This document shows positions 22,947 through 29,988 of a DNA stretch of 32,949 nucleotides, piece by piece. Source of the DNA: Succinatimonas sp. CAG:777 (GTDB taxonomy: Bacteria; Pseudomonadota; Gammaproteobacteria; Enterobacterales; Succinivibrionaceae); NCBI GenBank assembly GCA_000431835.1, contig HF987916.1, forward strand, positions 1 to 32,949. The letters are read 5' to 3'. A program made the translations under genes and the position numbers. How positions within the stretch are numbered: the first letter of the stretch is position 1; every line of letters starts with the position of its first letter. The notes below the pieces were generated by a model that made no database searches, was not told the origin of the DNA, and was given only the letters and a program-made list of their open reading frames with translations.

Positions 22947-23186
22947 AAGATAACCACAAATCTGTTTACAAAAAGTTATAAGTGAATGGTATGTAGAGAA
23001 CGGCGATACATTTATGCAAATTTAAACTGTGTGCACTCTTTTTGTTGTTGAAAAAAAAGATTACATCGTAAAGCAAAACCACAGGGAAAAGCTCTGTTAC
23101 AGACAGCTGGTGTTGAATAATACACAATTGGATGTTATCAGATCTGCAGTTAATGACCGATGACAGTGTTAATTGCTGAGTTTTAT
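22947..23186. other. Probable decayed sequence after the broken ORF
   Basis: No intact gene is seen. On the plus strand one frame is protein-like but broken: VISEWYVENGDTFMQI, a TAA, then TVCTLFVVEKKDYIVKQ and LVLNNTQLDVIRSAVNDR before a stop. A 74-codon minus-strand frame (22966-23190) has an unconvincing composition and is rejected. The stretch may be the remnant of a second gene next to the broken ORF. Confidence 0.35.
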
Positions 23187-23327
23187 TCATAATCCAACAT
23201 TAGGAGCAGGACGATAACCTGCTCCTTTCACATTTGAAAAATATATTCCCCCGTCTGAATACATCTGTGTAACCTTATCTGAATCAGTCTTCACAGAATT
23301 ATTCTTCTCTGGTTTAGAGTACTGCAT
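23187..23327 (-). CDS. Possible 46-residue protein directly after the C11 peptidase gene
   Basis: An ATG four bases after the peptidase stop opens a 46-codon frame ending in TGA at 23187-23189. The product begins MQYSKPEKNNSVKTDSDK, continues VTQMYSDGGIYFSNVK and ends GAGYRPAPNVGL. It is hydrophilic, with no signal peptide or membrane segment, and resembles no family I know. Favouring it: the close spacing to the upstream gene and ordinary codon use. Against it: the short length and lack of a strong ribosome-binding site. A strong hairpin lies within its last third. Confidence 0.4.
   Translation of the reverse strand: MQYSKPEKNNSVKTDSDKVTQMYSDGGIYFSNVKGAGYRPAPNVGL
23202..23226. terminator. 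Strong hairpin downstream of the C11 peptidase gene
   Basis: A perfect 9-bp stem AGGAGCAGG/CCTGCTCCT with a 7-nt loop. A T-containing tail (TTTCACATTT) follows on the plus strand but no real T-run on the minus strand, so its role as a terminator for either direction is uncertain. It falls inside the possible 46-residue ORF. Confidence 0.45.
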
Positions 23328-23331
23328 ATGC

Positions 23332-25509
23332 TCAAGGCTCACCGTATGTCATCTGACTGTCCTTTATTTTTATAAAGGATACATCAGACAGAGCTTCGTT
23401 ACCCTGAATATCTGACATTGAGAACATATAGGCATAGGTACCGTCAGGCAGGGCTGAATCCTCAAGTGACCAGTTAGAACTTAAAGTAAAGCTGTCAGTC
23501 TCAACCTCACTTGTATCATCCTCACTGTCAGCCATTTTCTGCATTAAGGTTGTGATCCTGTCACCAGGTTTCAGTTTGATTAAATTCTTGTCAGGCATAC
23601 CTGCACTGGTTATACGGCGCGCTCCTAATACCACATATTTACTCTGTTTGAAGTCATACAGAGCCTCAATGACAGAGCGGACTCCATTTAAAATCACTGG
23701 AATTGAGTAGTAGTTGTAATTTTCAAGATCTGCAGTAGTTTCAAGATACACAAGATGACCGTCTAAAGTCGGCCAGTTACCGTTGAAATTATCCCTGAAG
23801 ATACCGTTATCCCAGTCCTGAAACATATCAATATCGTCACCGAAAACTGTAACGTCATTTTTATCGTTGAGTGTTGCAAGATAAAAACGCACCGAATCTA
23901 TATACTTTAAAGATTTGTCATCAAGAGTCATTTCAAGTGCAGGAGTGCCGTCGTCTTTGGTAACTACCTCCACCTTTGTATCCTCAAGTGAGCTTATATC
24001 CATCTTCTGCATTGGAGCTATAGATTCTGAGATTAGGGTTACATTGTTTTCAACAAGCCCCTGAATAAAGGAAATCGGATCCTGATCTTTTCCAGGTTTT
24101 TCATTTAACAGCGACTGCAGAGCTGTATTGACACTGTGGTTTACAGTATTTGCAATAAAATCTACTGCACCACCAGAACTACTGTGCTCTGGCTTTTCTG
24201 ATGAATCGGACTCAGAAGGTTCTGAACTTACATGAGACTCAAGCTGTGAGGTTGAAGACAGTTCTGAAGAAGCGGCATCATCACCTTCGCTTGTGATAGC
24301 TTCAAGCATTGAGTTTGCGGTATTTCCGTCAATAAAACCGTGCTGAAGACCGTAGGTCAGGATAAAGGAATTTACAAGACCGTTTTCAACCATCATGGCG
24401 TAACTATCCTCATCAGAGTCAAATGGATAGTAGCATGACAGTCCAGATGCCTGATGAGCAGGTCCGCTTACCTGATATAAAACAGCTTCTTTGAGGTACT
24501 GTTGCATTTTTCCTGCAGCAGGATGTCTCTCTTTAGATGCGTCAGAAACTTTAGAAATAAAGTCTCCCATATCCACCATGTTGGAGTACCCTGAGGACTT
24601 TGAATTTGAGAAATTCTCTGATCGTGTTGCAGCTCTACCGATTGTGGCATAGAAGGAGTCATTTTCTGAAGCCTGCATCAGGGCGTACATACCAAAGATA
24701 TTCCAGGCTTTGATCATTGGACTGATTTTACTCAAATCGATTAGAGACAGGGTTGCAGTCTGTTCTGTCTCCTCATCCTCACAGCCCTTGTAATAGGCAT
24801 CACAGATACTCTTACCTAACTGAACGGCACTCTGTGATGTATTTTCTGCAAGAGCATTTAACCACAGGGTATACTGCCAGCCGTTACCAGGTTCTACCTC
24901 CTGAGAAGCTACAAAATAGTGTCCATAGGGTTCAATGCTTGCTGCAGTATCCACAGTAGCCATAAGACAGGTGTCAAAACCTATAAGTTCAAAAGGTTTT
25001 ACTGCAGGGGCGTCACCGTAAACCGATGAAAGTGCATTCCTTAATTCTGACAGACAAATCGAATCAAAACTGTAATTCTCGTCATTGGCAAAACCGAACA
25101 CACTTCCGCCGCCATGATCCCAGAAGAGCAGAACATTGTGATCTGACGAATAGTTCTTTTGACAGAAATTTAAAAAGTTATACAGGGTTCTGCCATCTCC
25201 CATGTTTGCTTGAGGTAATTCCTCAATTAAATTAAGCTCTCCGTCCCTGACCATAAAACGGGAGATTTTTTTTGGGGATATGCCAAAGTTCTGCCATTTG
25301 TTTGCACCTCCTGTCTGAATGATCACGGTCACCTCATCTGAAGGAGAGGCATCTATCATTTCACTTATATCTGCAGTGGCAGCACCATAGTTGCTTTCAA
25401 GATCACTGCCACACATATAAACAAACACAGACCATGAATCTGCCATTGCACTAAATGGTGTGAACACAAGCGCAACAGCTATACAGACATAAGACAGTAA
25501 AGTTCGCAT
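23332..25509 (-). CDS. Secreted C11 (clostripain-family) cysteine peptidase
   Basis: I choose the ATG at 25509 (AGGTGG 4 nt upstream), which gives 725 residues starting with a signal peptide MRTLLSYVCIAVALVF, cut near SAMA. The C11 domain spans about residues 25-390, with the catalytic pair His132 in FWDHGGGSVFGF and Cys181 in LIGFDTCLMATVD. A Ser/Glu-rich linker (about 395-440) leads to a C-terminal region of about 280 residues that I cannot assign. Clostripain-type enzymes cleave after basic residues and usually need self-processing. This protein is expected in the periplasm or outside the cell. It is the last large gene of the lemA-TPM-TPR-C11 group, 53 bp after the TPR gene, suggesting work on envelope or secreted substrates; that is inference. 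Confidence 0.9.
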   Translation of the reverse strand: MRTLLSYVCIAVALVFTPFSAMADSWSVFVYMCGSDLESNYGAATADISEMIDASPSDEVTVIIQTGGANKWQNFGISPKKISRFMVRDGELNLIEELPQANMGDGRTLYNFLNFCQKNYSSDHNVLLFWDHGGGSVFGFANDENYSFDSICLSELRNALSSVYGDAPAVKPFELIGFDTCLMATVDTAASIEPYGHYFVASQEVEPGNGWQYTLWLNALAENTSQSAVQLGKSICDAYYKGCEDEETEQTATLSLIDLSKISPMIKAWNIFGMYALMQASENDSFYATIGRAATRSENFSNSKSSGYSNMVDMGDFISKVSDASKERHPAAGKMQQYLKEAVLYQVSGPAHQASGLSCYYPFDSDEDSYAMMVENGLVNSFILTYGLQHGFIDGNTANSMLEAITSEGDDAASSELSSTSQLESHVSSEPSESDSSEKPEHSSSGGAVDFIANTVNHSVNTALQSLLNEKPGKDQDPISFIQGLVENNVTLISESIAPMQKMDISSLEDTKVEVVTKDDGTPALEMTLDDKSLKYIDSVRFYLATLNDKNDVTVFGDDIDMFQDWDNGIFRDNFNGNWPTLDGHLVYLETTADLENYNYYSIPVILNGVRSVIEALYDFKQSKYVVLGARRITSAGMPDKNLIKLKPGDRITTLMQKMADSEDDTSEVETDSFTLSSNWSLEDSALPDGTYAYMFSMSDIQGNEALSDVSFIKIKDSQMTYGEP

Positions 25510-25562
25510 ATGACCACCTGTAACCAAAATATCCTAAAACAGGAATCAATCCTTAATCTCTG

Positions 25563-26939
25563 CTATTCCATGAGTTTTAACAGCTCGTCATGTCTGGCTT
25601 TGTCTCTTTGCATAGAAACATTAAAAGTCCCTAACTGACTGCTCTGAACCTTTTGAACAGTACTACCGTCTGATGAAAGTAAAACATCTACATTGTTGTC
25701 TATTACTGTTGGAATATAGTCAAACAGACAGGCTGCGCTGTTCATTTTCCATTCACCGAAAGCAAGTAAAAACACAGGAGAGCAGTCTTCAGTTTCAAGA
25801 GTAAAGAACTTGTCTGACATAAAGTCCTTGGCTTTTTTAAGAGCCGCCTCATCATCATTTACGACAATATCACAGGCACATCTGTACATTGAAAGCAGGA
25901 CATCATGAGACTGCTGAGATCTTTCTCCATAGGCTTTGTCGTAAATACCAAGAGCATCAGCAAAAGTATCCATAGCTTTTGCATACTGGCCGCAGGAGTG
26001 TTCAAACAGGCCCTTTTCATTGAGCACCGAGGCCATTGCAGGATGCTCTTTACCATATGCTGAAGAGGCAACAGAAACAGCCTTCTCTATATATGAGCTT
26101 GCCTCATCCGTGTTATTCTGTCTTTGGGCGCATACACTCAGGCTTTTTAAGACACTGATAACGGTACTTGCATTGCCTGACTGATTTTCTGACAGCTCAA
26201 AAGCTTTTGAAAACAGCTTCTGGGCGCTAGCATAATCTTTCTTTTCAAAAGCTATCGAAGCTTTGTTCTGGAAGAAGCTAGGCTCTGCAATTCCCAGTTT
26301 TTCATAGATTTTTTCACTTTCACCGATTGCATCTTCAGCCTTTTCAATGTCACCTGATCTAAGATATGAAAGGCTCAGTGCAGACAGAGATGAAGCCACC
26401 TTCTGACTGTTTTCCTCTGCTGTTGTGCGTCTTATATCAAGAGACTGCAAGCCATATTTCACAGCCTCGTCATGTCTGTTAAGAGCCGTGCAGATCCCAA
26501 CCATGAGCTGACTTATATCTGAAAGTTCCTCATCCTTCTCGTCTCCTTTAAAAAATGAAAGAGCCTTTCGTCCTGTTTCATAAGCTTCTTCATAGTCTCC
26601 TAAAAAAAACAGTGCTCCTGCTTTAAGTTCATTCAAACGCGGCAACCAGTATTTATCCTGCTTCTTTTCAGCTGTTTTTAAGGCTTCCTCAAGAAGAGCA
26701 AACGCATCACTTTTGTCATCAGAATATTCCATCAGAAATGAGGCTTCATCGTAGATATACTGCAGATTGTCTTTATCAGTCTCTCTTCTCTGAGCTAAAG
26801 CCTCATAGGCGCCGTTCAAATCATTGCTGCTCAACTTTTGCTCATAAGTGGCGTACAGCGAGGCAGCGTCATCGGATGCATTAGCAAAACCGGCACTTAA
26901 TGAAAGAACCAGTGAAAGTAAAATTCTATTAAATTTCAT
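25563..26939 (-). CDS. Exported tetratricopeptide-repeat protein
   Basis: This 458-residue protein has a signal peptide (MKFNRILLSLVLSLSAGF, cut after ANA) and a mature part built almost entirely of TPR helices. Repeats are recognisable at YEEAYETGRKALSFF, HDEAVKYGLQSLDI, IEKAEDAIGESEKIYEKLG, YASAQKLFSKAFELSE, TDEASSYIEKAVSVA and YAKAMDTFADALGIYDKAYG, the last ones in the kinesin-light-chain-like 42-residue style. The C-terminal 100 residues (about 355-458) lack repeats. GGGAG lies 4 nt before the ATG. TPR proteins act as scaffolds; here the likely partners are the neighbouring peptidase, TPM protein and LemA. No specific function can be assigned. Confidence 0.88.
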   Translation of the reverse strand: MKFNRILLSLVLSLSAGFANASDDAASLYATYEQKLSSNDLNGAYEALAQRRETDKDNLQYIYDEASFLMEYSDDKSDAFALLEEALKTAEKKQDKYWLPRLNELKAGALFFLGDYEEAYETGRKALSFFKGDEKDEELSDISQLMVGICTALNRHDEAVKYGLQSLDIRRTTAEENSQKVASSLSALSLSYLRSGDIEKAEDAIGESEKIYEKLGIAEPSFFQNKASIAFEKKDYASAQKLFSKAFELSENQSGNASTVISVLKSLSVCAQRQNNTDEASSYIEKAVSVASSAYGKEHPAMASVLNEKGLFEHSCGQYAKAMDTFADALGIYDKAYGERSQQSHDVLLSMYRCACDIVVNDDEAALKKAKDFMSDKFFTLETEDCSPVFLLAFGEWKMNSAACLFDYIPTVIDNNVDVLLSSDGSTVQKVQSSQLGTFNVSMQRDKARHDELLKLME

Positions 26940-26984
26940 ATAACTCCCAGAGTTTGTGTTTTATTTCTCTGTATGACAAATGTC

Positions 26985-27932
26985 CTACCAGCGGGAGGAA
27001 GCTCCACCGCCCCCAGAGCTTCCTCCCCCAAAACTGCCGCCTGAAGAAGAGGAGAAACCGCCAGTGCCACCACTTAGGAAACTGTCATTATCGTCATCAT
27101 CGTCATCTATTTTGTATGAACGTTTAACTTCATATCCGCAGTAAGAACAACGTTTTACTTCCTCAAGATAAGTATGATGGTGCTTTTTTCTTTCTTTCTC
27201 ACTTATCTTTTTTAAGGTTTTGCGTCTGCCACAGTTAGGGCATTTTTCAAACAGGTTCCAAAGCATCACGCCTGCTGCAACAGCAAAGATCAGAACTACA
27301 GTTGCGATGATTGTGACAAGTGTAATTAAAAAGTCATCATCGTCACTGTCAACACCCGAACTCTCATCATCTGACTCTGATTTGCCTTCTGTGGCAAGGC
27401 GCTCATACAGGGCATCAATACCTGCCCTCATGCCTTCGTTTATTTTTCCCTCTTTAAAAAAAGGGATCATCTTCTGCTGCTGTATACGCTTGCAGACAGC
27501 ATCCGGAAGCACACCTTCAAGACCGTAACCTGTATGGAAACGGATAATGTGCTGATCTTCAACATAGGTAAGCAGAAGACCTTCATTTTTATCCCTCTGT
27601 CCTATTCCCCATTTTCTGAACAACTTCTGAGAGAATTCAAAGACATCACTGTCGCCAACTGATGGAAGTACTACCACAGCTGACTGTATACCTGTGTCCT
27701 TTTCGAGCTGAGTAAGTTTTTCGTTAAGATATGAAACCGTATCATGAGTAAGTAGAGAGGCGGGATCACTTACATGAAATGAGGTATTCTCAAGTCTTGG
27801 ATTTGGAACTGTGTCTACTGTATAAAAGTCAGATGCAAAGGCACTTAACGTAAAAATAAGGCTTAATGCAAAAATGACAGCAGTTATCCTGTGAAGTCCT
27901 GCTGATAACACAGAGTGCCTAAGTAAATTCAT
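26985..27932 (-). CDS. TPM-domain membrane protein (YgcG family) with zinc ribbon
   Basis: This 315-residue protein has a signal peptide (about 1-33) and a TPM domain (about 52-180) with VSDPASLLTHDTVSYLNEKL, KWGIGQRDKNEGLLL and RFHTGYGLEGVLPD. An Asp-rich stretch precedes a transmembrane helix at about 201-226. The cytoplasmic side then carries two cysteine pairs, CPNC (231-234) and CSYC (262-265), which look like a zinc ribbon, and the tail is Asp-rich then Gly/Ser-rich ending ASSRW. The TPM domain is therefore predicted to face the periplasm. Family members are found beside LemA, as here (9 bp downstream), and in plants the domain belongs to a photosystem II repair phosphatase. The bacterial role is not settled. 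Confidence 0.88.
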   Translation of the reverse strand: MNLLRHSVLSAGLHRITAVIFALSLIFTLSAFASDFYTVDTVPNPRLENTSFHVSDPASLLTHDTVSYLNEKLTQLEKDTGIQSAVVVLPSVGDSDVFEFSQKLFRKWGIGQRDKNEGLLLTYVEDQHIIRFHTGYGLEGVLPDAVCKRIQQQKMIPFFKEGKINEGMRAGIDALYERLATEGKSESDDESSGVDSDDDDFLITLVTIIATVVLIFAVAAGVMLWNLFEKCPNCGRRKTLKKISEKERKKHHHTYLEEVKRCSYCGYEVKRSYKIDDDDDDNDSFLSGGTGGFSSSSGGSFGGGSSGGGGASSRW

Positions 27933-27941
27933 GCTCGAACC

Positions 27942-28520
27942 TTAAAATGAAACCTCAGGACTGTCTTCTAAATGCTCTTTTGCCTTCAGGTATGCTTTTG
28001 ATTCAAAGCCAAACAGAGAAGCTAAAATATTTTTAGGGAATTTTCTGACCCCGGTATTGAATGCATTTACTGCATCATTGAAGTCTTTACGGGCAACTGC
28101 AATACGGTTTTCAGTACCTTCAAGCTGTGCCTGCAGCTCTAAAAAATTCTGATTTGCCTTAAGATCAGGATAATTTTCAGCGACAGCAATCAGACGACCT
28201 AAAGCCTGAGTGATAGCCCCCTGAGTCTCTTCAAATTTCTTTAAATCCTCCTCAGAAGGATTGCTGACGTTCTGAAAAGACTTTGCTCTTAAGGCTGTCA
28301 GATTTTCAAGAGTTTCCTTTTCATGTGTGGCATATCCTTTGACGGTATTTACAAGATTAGGAATAAGATCTGCACGGCGCTGATACTGAACTTCGACATT
28401 AGACCATTTTGCAGAAGTACTCTCATCCATTGATACAAGACTGTTATATGAAAAAATGCAATATAGAACCAGAAAGGCTAAAACAGCACTTAACACCATA
28501 GAGGTACGACTTTTAAACAT
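27942..28520 (-). CDS. lemA: LemA family membrane protein
   Basis: This 192-residue protein has one N-terminal membrane helix (about residues 7-26) and a coiled-coil LemA domain: YNSLVSMDESTSAKWSNVEV, YQRRADLIPNLVNTVKGYA, HEKETLENLTALRAKS, then AVAENYPDLKANQNFLELQ and NRIAVARKDFNDAVNAFN. The pattern and length are typical of the family. AGGAG lies 7 nt before the ATG, and GGAGAGCTCC forms a palindrome over it. It is the first gene of the envelope cluster and pairs with the TPM gene 9 bp downstream, a frequent arrangement. The name comes from a Pseudomonas sensor confusion and does not indicate kinase activity; the function is unknown. Five phased repeats precede it. Confidence 0.93.
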   Translation of the reverse strand: MFKSRTSMVLSAVLAFLVLYCIFSYNSLVSMDESTSAKWSNVEVQYQRRADLIPNLVNTVKGYATHEKETLENLTALRAKSFQNVSNPSEEDLKKFEETQGAITQALGRLIAVAENYPDLKANQNFLELQAQLEGTENRIAVARKDFNDAVNAFNTGVRKFPKNILASLFGFESKAYLKAKEHLEDSPEVSF

Positions 28521-28542
28521 GGGAGCTCTCCTGTAAAGTTAA

Positions 28543-28606
28543 TGTATAAATTATTGTATAGAGTCATTGTATTGACTGTCTGTATTGAATGACTGTACTG
28601 ACAGGC
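28543..28606. repeat. Five short repeats phased at 13 bp before lemA
   Basis: Copies of TGTAT(A/T)GA lie at 28543 (TGTATAAA), 28555 (TGTATAGA), 28568 (TGTATTGA), 28581 (TGTATTGA) and 28594 (TGTACTGA), with spacings of 12, 13, 13 and 13 bp. They end 23 bp before the lemA start codon. The spacer bases differ between copies, so this is a series of short motifs rather than an exact tandem duplication. It could be an array of regulator sites or a decayed minisatellite. Confidence 0.7.
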
Positions 28607-29043
28607 AGTAGTGTTCAAAAAGAAAACAGTAAGAAAAAAACATTTGTATGTTAGTTTATTAAACAGCGATTTTCAGAAAATTTCACAAAATATTCTGCCT
28701 TATTATTTACTGATTTTCTTTAAAAATTTCCCCTTATTAAATGTGCTTCGCAAAAACAAAAACACGAATTTGCGCAAATAAATATAAATTATCCAACAAT
28801 CAAGAAGTTAACATAAATATTAGCCCTCTTAAGAGATTAAGATATATAAGCCTCTTTATAGTGTATTTCAGATTATTTTGGAACAGACACACTATCAGAT
28901 AAAGCTCGACAGCCTTCATTTAAAAAATTCACCATAAACATATAGTAGCCTCAATATGAGTTTTTACGGACATATTTAAATGTAAAAATGAGATATAACT
29001 CAATAAATCAGCATATAAACTAAAGTGAATTTTATTATATTGC

Positions 29044-29072
29044 TTGTGAACAATATTTTAATCAATTATACT
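29044..29072 (+). promoter_or_regulatory. Sigma-70 promoter of the HdeB-like pair
   Basis: TTGTGA (29044-29049) and TATACT (29067-29072) are separated by 17 bp, close to the ideal sigma-70 arrangement. Transcription would start near 29079 and leave an untranslated leader of about 108 nt before the ATG at 29187. Confidence 0.65.
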
Positions 29073-29186
29073 CAATCTGTGAGTGGTGTAAGTTAGAACT
29101 GATCTATGGCCTTTTTAGTCACACTGCTTATCTTACGGTCTCTTATATTATTTATATGGGATTTTTTTCAAACAAAAGGACTCAAT

Positions 29187-29477
29187 ATGAAACGTGCTTT
29201 GATGATCATTGGCCTTGCTGTCGCTATGACAGGTGGATCTTTTGCTGTTCAGGCTGAAGAAACCGATGTTGCCAAGGTTAAGTGCAGCGAATTTATTCAG
29301 GACAAGGAAAGTATGGGTATGCTTTTAATGTGGCTTGACGGATACGCATCACAGAAAAGCGACAATACCGTATTAAGCGATGAGTGGATTGAGAAATTAG
29401 GAGCTCACATGGGCAAATACTGTTCTGAGAATCCTGACACAACTATTCTTGATGCTGCTCAGGCTATGGAAGAATAA
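29187..29477 (+). CDS. HdeB-like periplasmic acid-stress chaperone (first copy)
   Basis: I choose the ATG at 29187 (AGGA 6 nt upstream), which gives 96 residues with a clean signal peptide (MKRALMIIGLAVAMTGGS, cut near VQA). An in-frame ATG 81 bp upstream lacks a ribosome-binding site. The mature domain starts with KCSEFIQ, has MLLMWLDGYAS, and ends with KYCSENPDTTILDA. The cysteines (33 and 79) sit where HdeA/HdeB have their single disulfide; E. coli HdeB has TCQEFIDLNP and EYCKKNPQ in the same places. HdeA/B unfold at low pH and bind denatured periplasmic proteins. The gene is 20 bp upstream of a close paralogue. Confidence 0.8.
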   Translation: MKRALMIIGLAVAMTGGSFAVQAEETDVAKVKCSEFIQDKESMGMLLMWLDGYASQKSDNTVLSDEWIEKLGAHMGKYCSENPDTTILDAAQAMEE

Positions 29478-29497
29478 CAGAATTAACGGAGTTTATT

Positions 29498-29791
29498 ATG
29501 AAAAAATTACTAGCTTCAGCAGTAGCTGCACTAGCATTAACCGTAACCGCCAACGTTGCCTCAGCTGAAGAGCAGGATGTTGCAAAGATTAAGTGTTCAG
29601 AGTTTTTACAGAGTGGCAGCACCATGCCTCTTTTAATCATGTGGATCGATGGCTACCTCTCAGCTGCATCTGACAACACCACCATGGATGACGCCTATAT
29701 TGAGGAATTAGGCAACAAATTAGGTGAATTCTGTGGCAAGAATCAGAACGCTACCCTATGGGATGCAATCAACTCTTTAAGTGATGAATAA
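29498..29791 (+). CDS. HdeB-like periplasmic acid-stress chaperone (second copy)
   Basis: This 97-residue protein has a signal peptide (MKKLLASAVAALALTVTA, cut after ASA) and a mature part with KCSEFLQ, PLLIMWIDGYLSA and EFCGKNQNATLWDA. The two cysteines are again at 33 and 79. It is clearly a paralogue of the preceding gene, with the same spacing of every main motif and the same EEXDVAKIK-type start of the mature chain. GGAG lies 6 nt before the ATG. It shares the upstream promoter and ends at a strong terminator. It probably forms dimers, or mixed dimers with its neighbour, in the periplasm; that is inference from the HdeA/HdeB family. Confidence 0.82.
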   Translation: MKKLLASAVAALALTVTANVASAEEQDVAKIKCSEFLQSGSTMPLLIMWIDGYLSAASDNTTMDDAYIEELGNKLGEFCGKNQNATLWDAINSLSDE

Positions 29792-29808
29792 TCCTTAAAA
29801 CCTCACTC

Positions 29809-29847
29809 AAAGAGGCGGACTGTCATAAAGTCCGCTCTTTTTGTTTT
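29809..29847 (+). terminator. Rho-independent terminator of the HdeB-like pair
   Basis: AAAGAGGCGGACT and AGTCCGCTCTTT form a stem with one bulged G, followed by a T-run (TTTTTGTTTT), 18 bp after the second stop codon. Confidence 0.88.
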
Positions 29848-29903
29848 ACAGATCTCTTTCTCCTCAGCACTGTTAACCCCATCTCCTATCTGAATGCTTT
29901 TCA

Positions 29904-29942
29904 CAAAAAAAATGGGCAACTTCAGATCACCGAAATTGCCCA
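29904..29942 (-). terminator. Rho-independent terminator of the GH13 gene
   Basis: On the minus strand TGGGCAATTTC (from 29942) pairs with GAAGTTGCCCA (to 29913) with one G-U pair around an 8-nt loop. It is followed by a run of seven or more T, 46 bp after the GH13 stop codon. Confidence 0.88.
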
Positions 29943-29988
29943 AATGTGTAAACTAAGGTACAGTCTCTCCAATACCTATATACCTCAT

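Larger units (their letters stand above)
28521..29186. other. Divergent intergenic region between lemA and the HdeB-like genes
   Basis: This 666-bp stretch of AT-rich DNA has no convincing gene. It contains the 13-bp repeat cluster next to lemA (28543-28606), the promoter of the HdeB-like pair (29044-29072), and a roughly 400-bp central part in which I see no defined element. A frame opening at 29106 continues in phase into the first HdeB-like gene but has no ribosome-binding site and would disturb its signal peptide. Confidence 0.5.

Noticed and set aside
22966..23190. A 74-codon minus-strand frame overlapping the end of the possible 46-residue ORF
   Set aside because: Composition rich in Phe/Tyr/Asn with no motif, no clear ribosome-binding site; the plus strand of the same region looks more protein-like though broken.
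29106..29186. Upstream in-frame extension of the first HdeB-like protein
   Set aside because: No ribosome-binding site, and it would bury a standard signal peptide behind 27 hydrophobic residues; ATG 29187 has AGGA in place.
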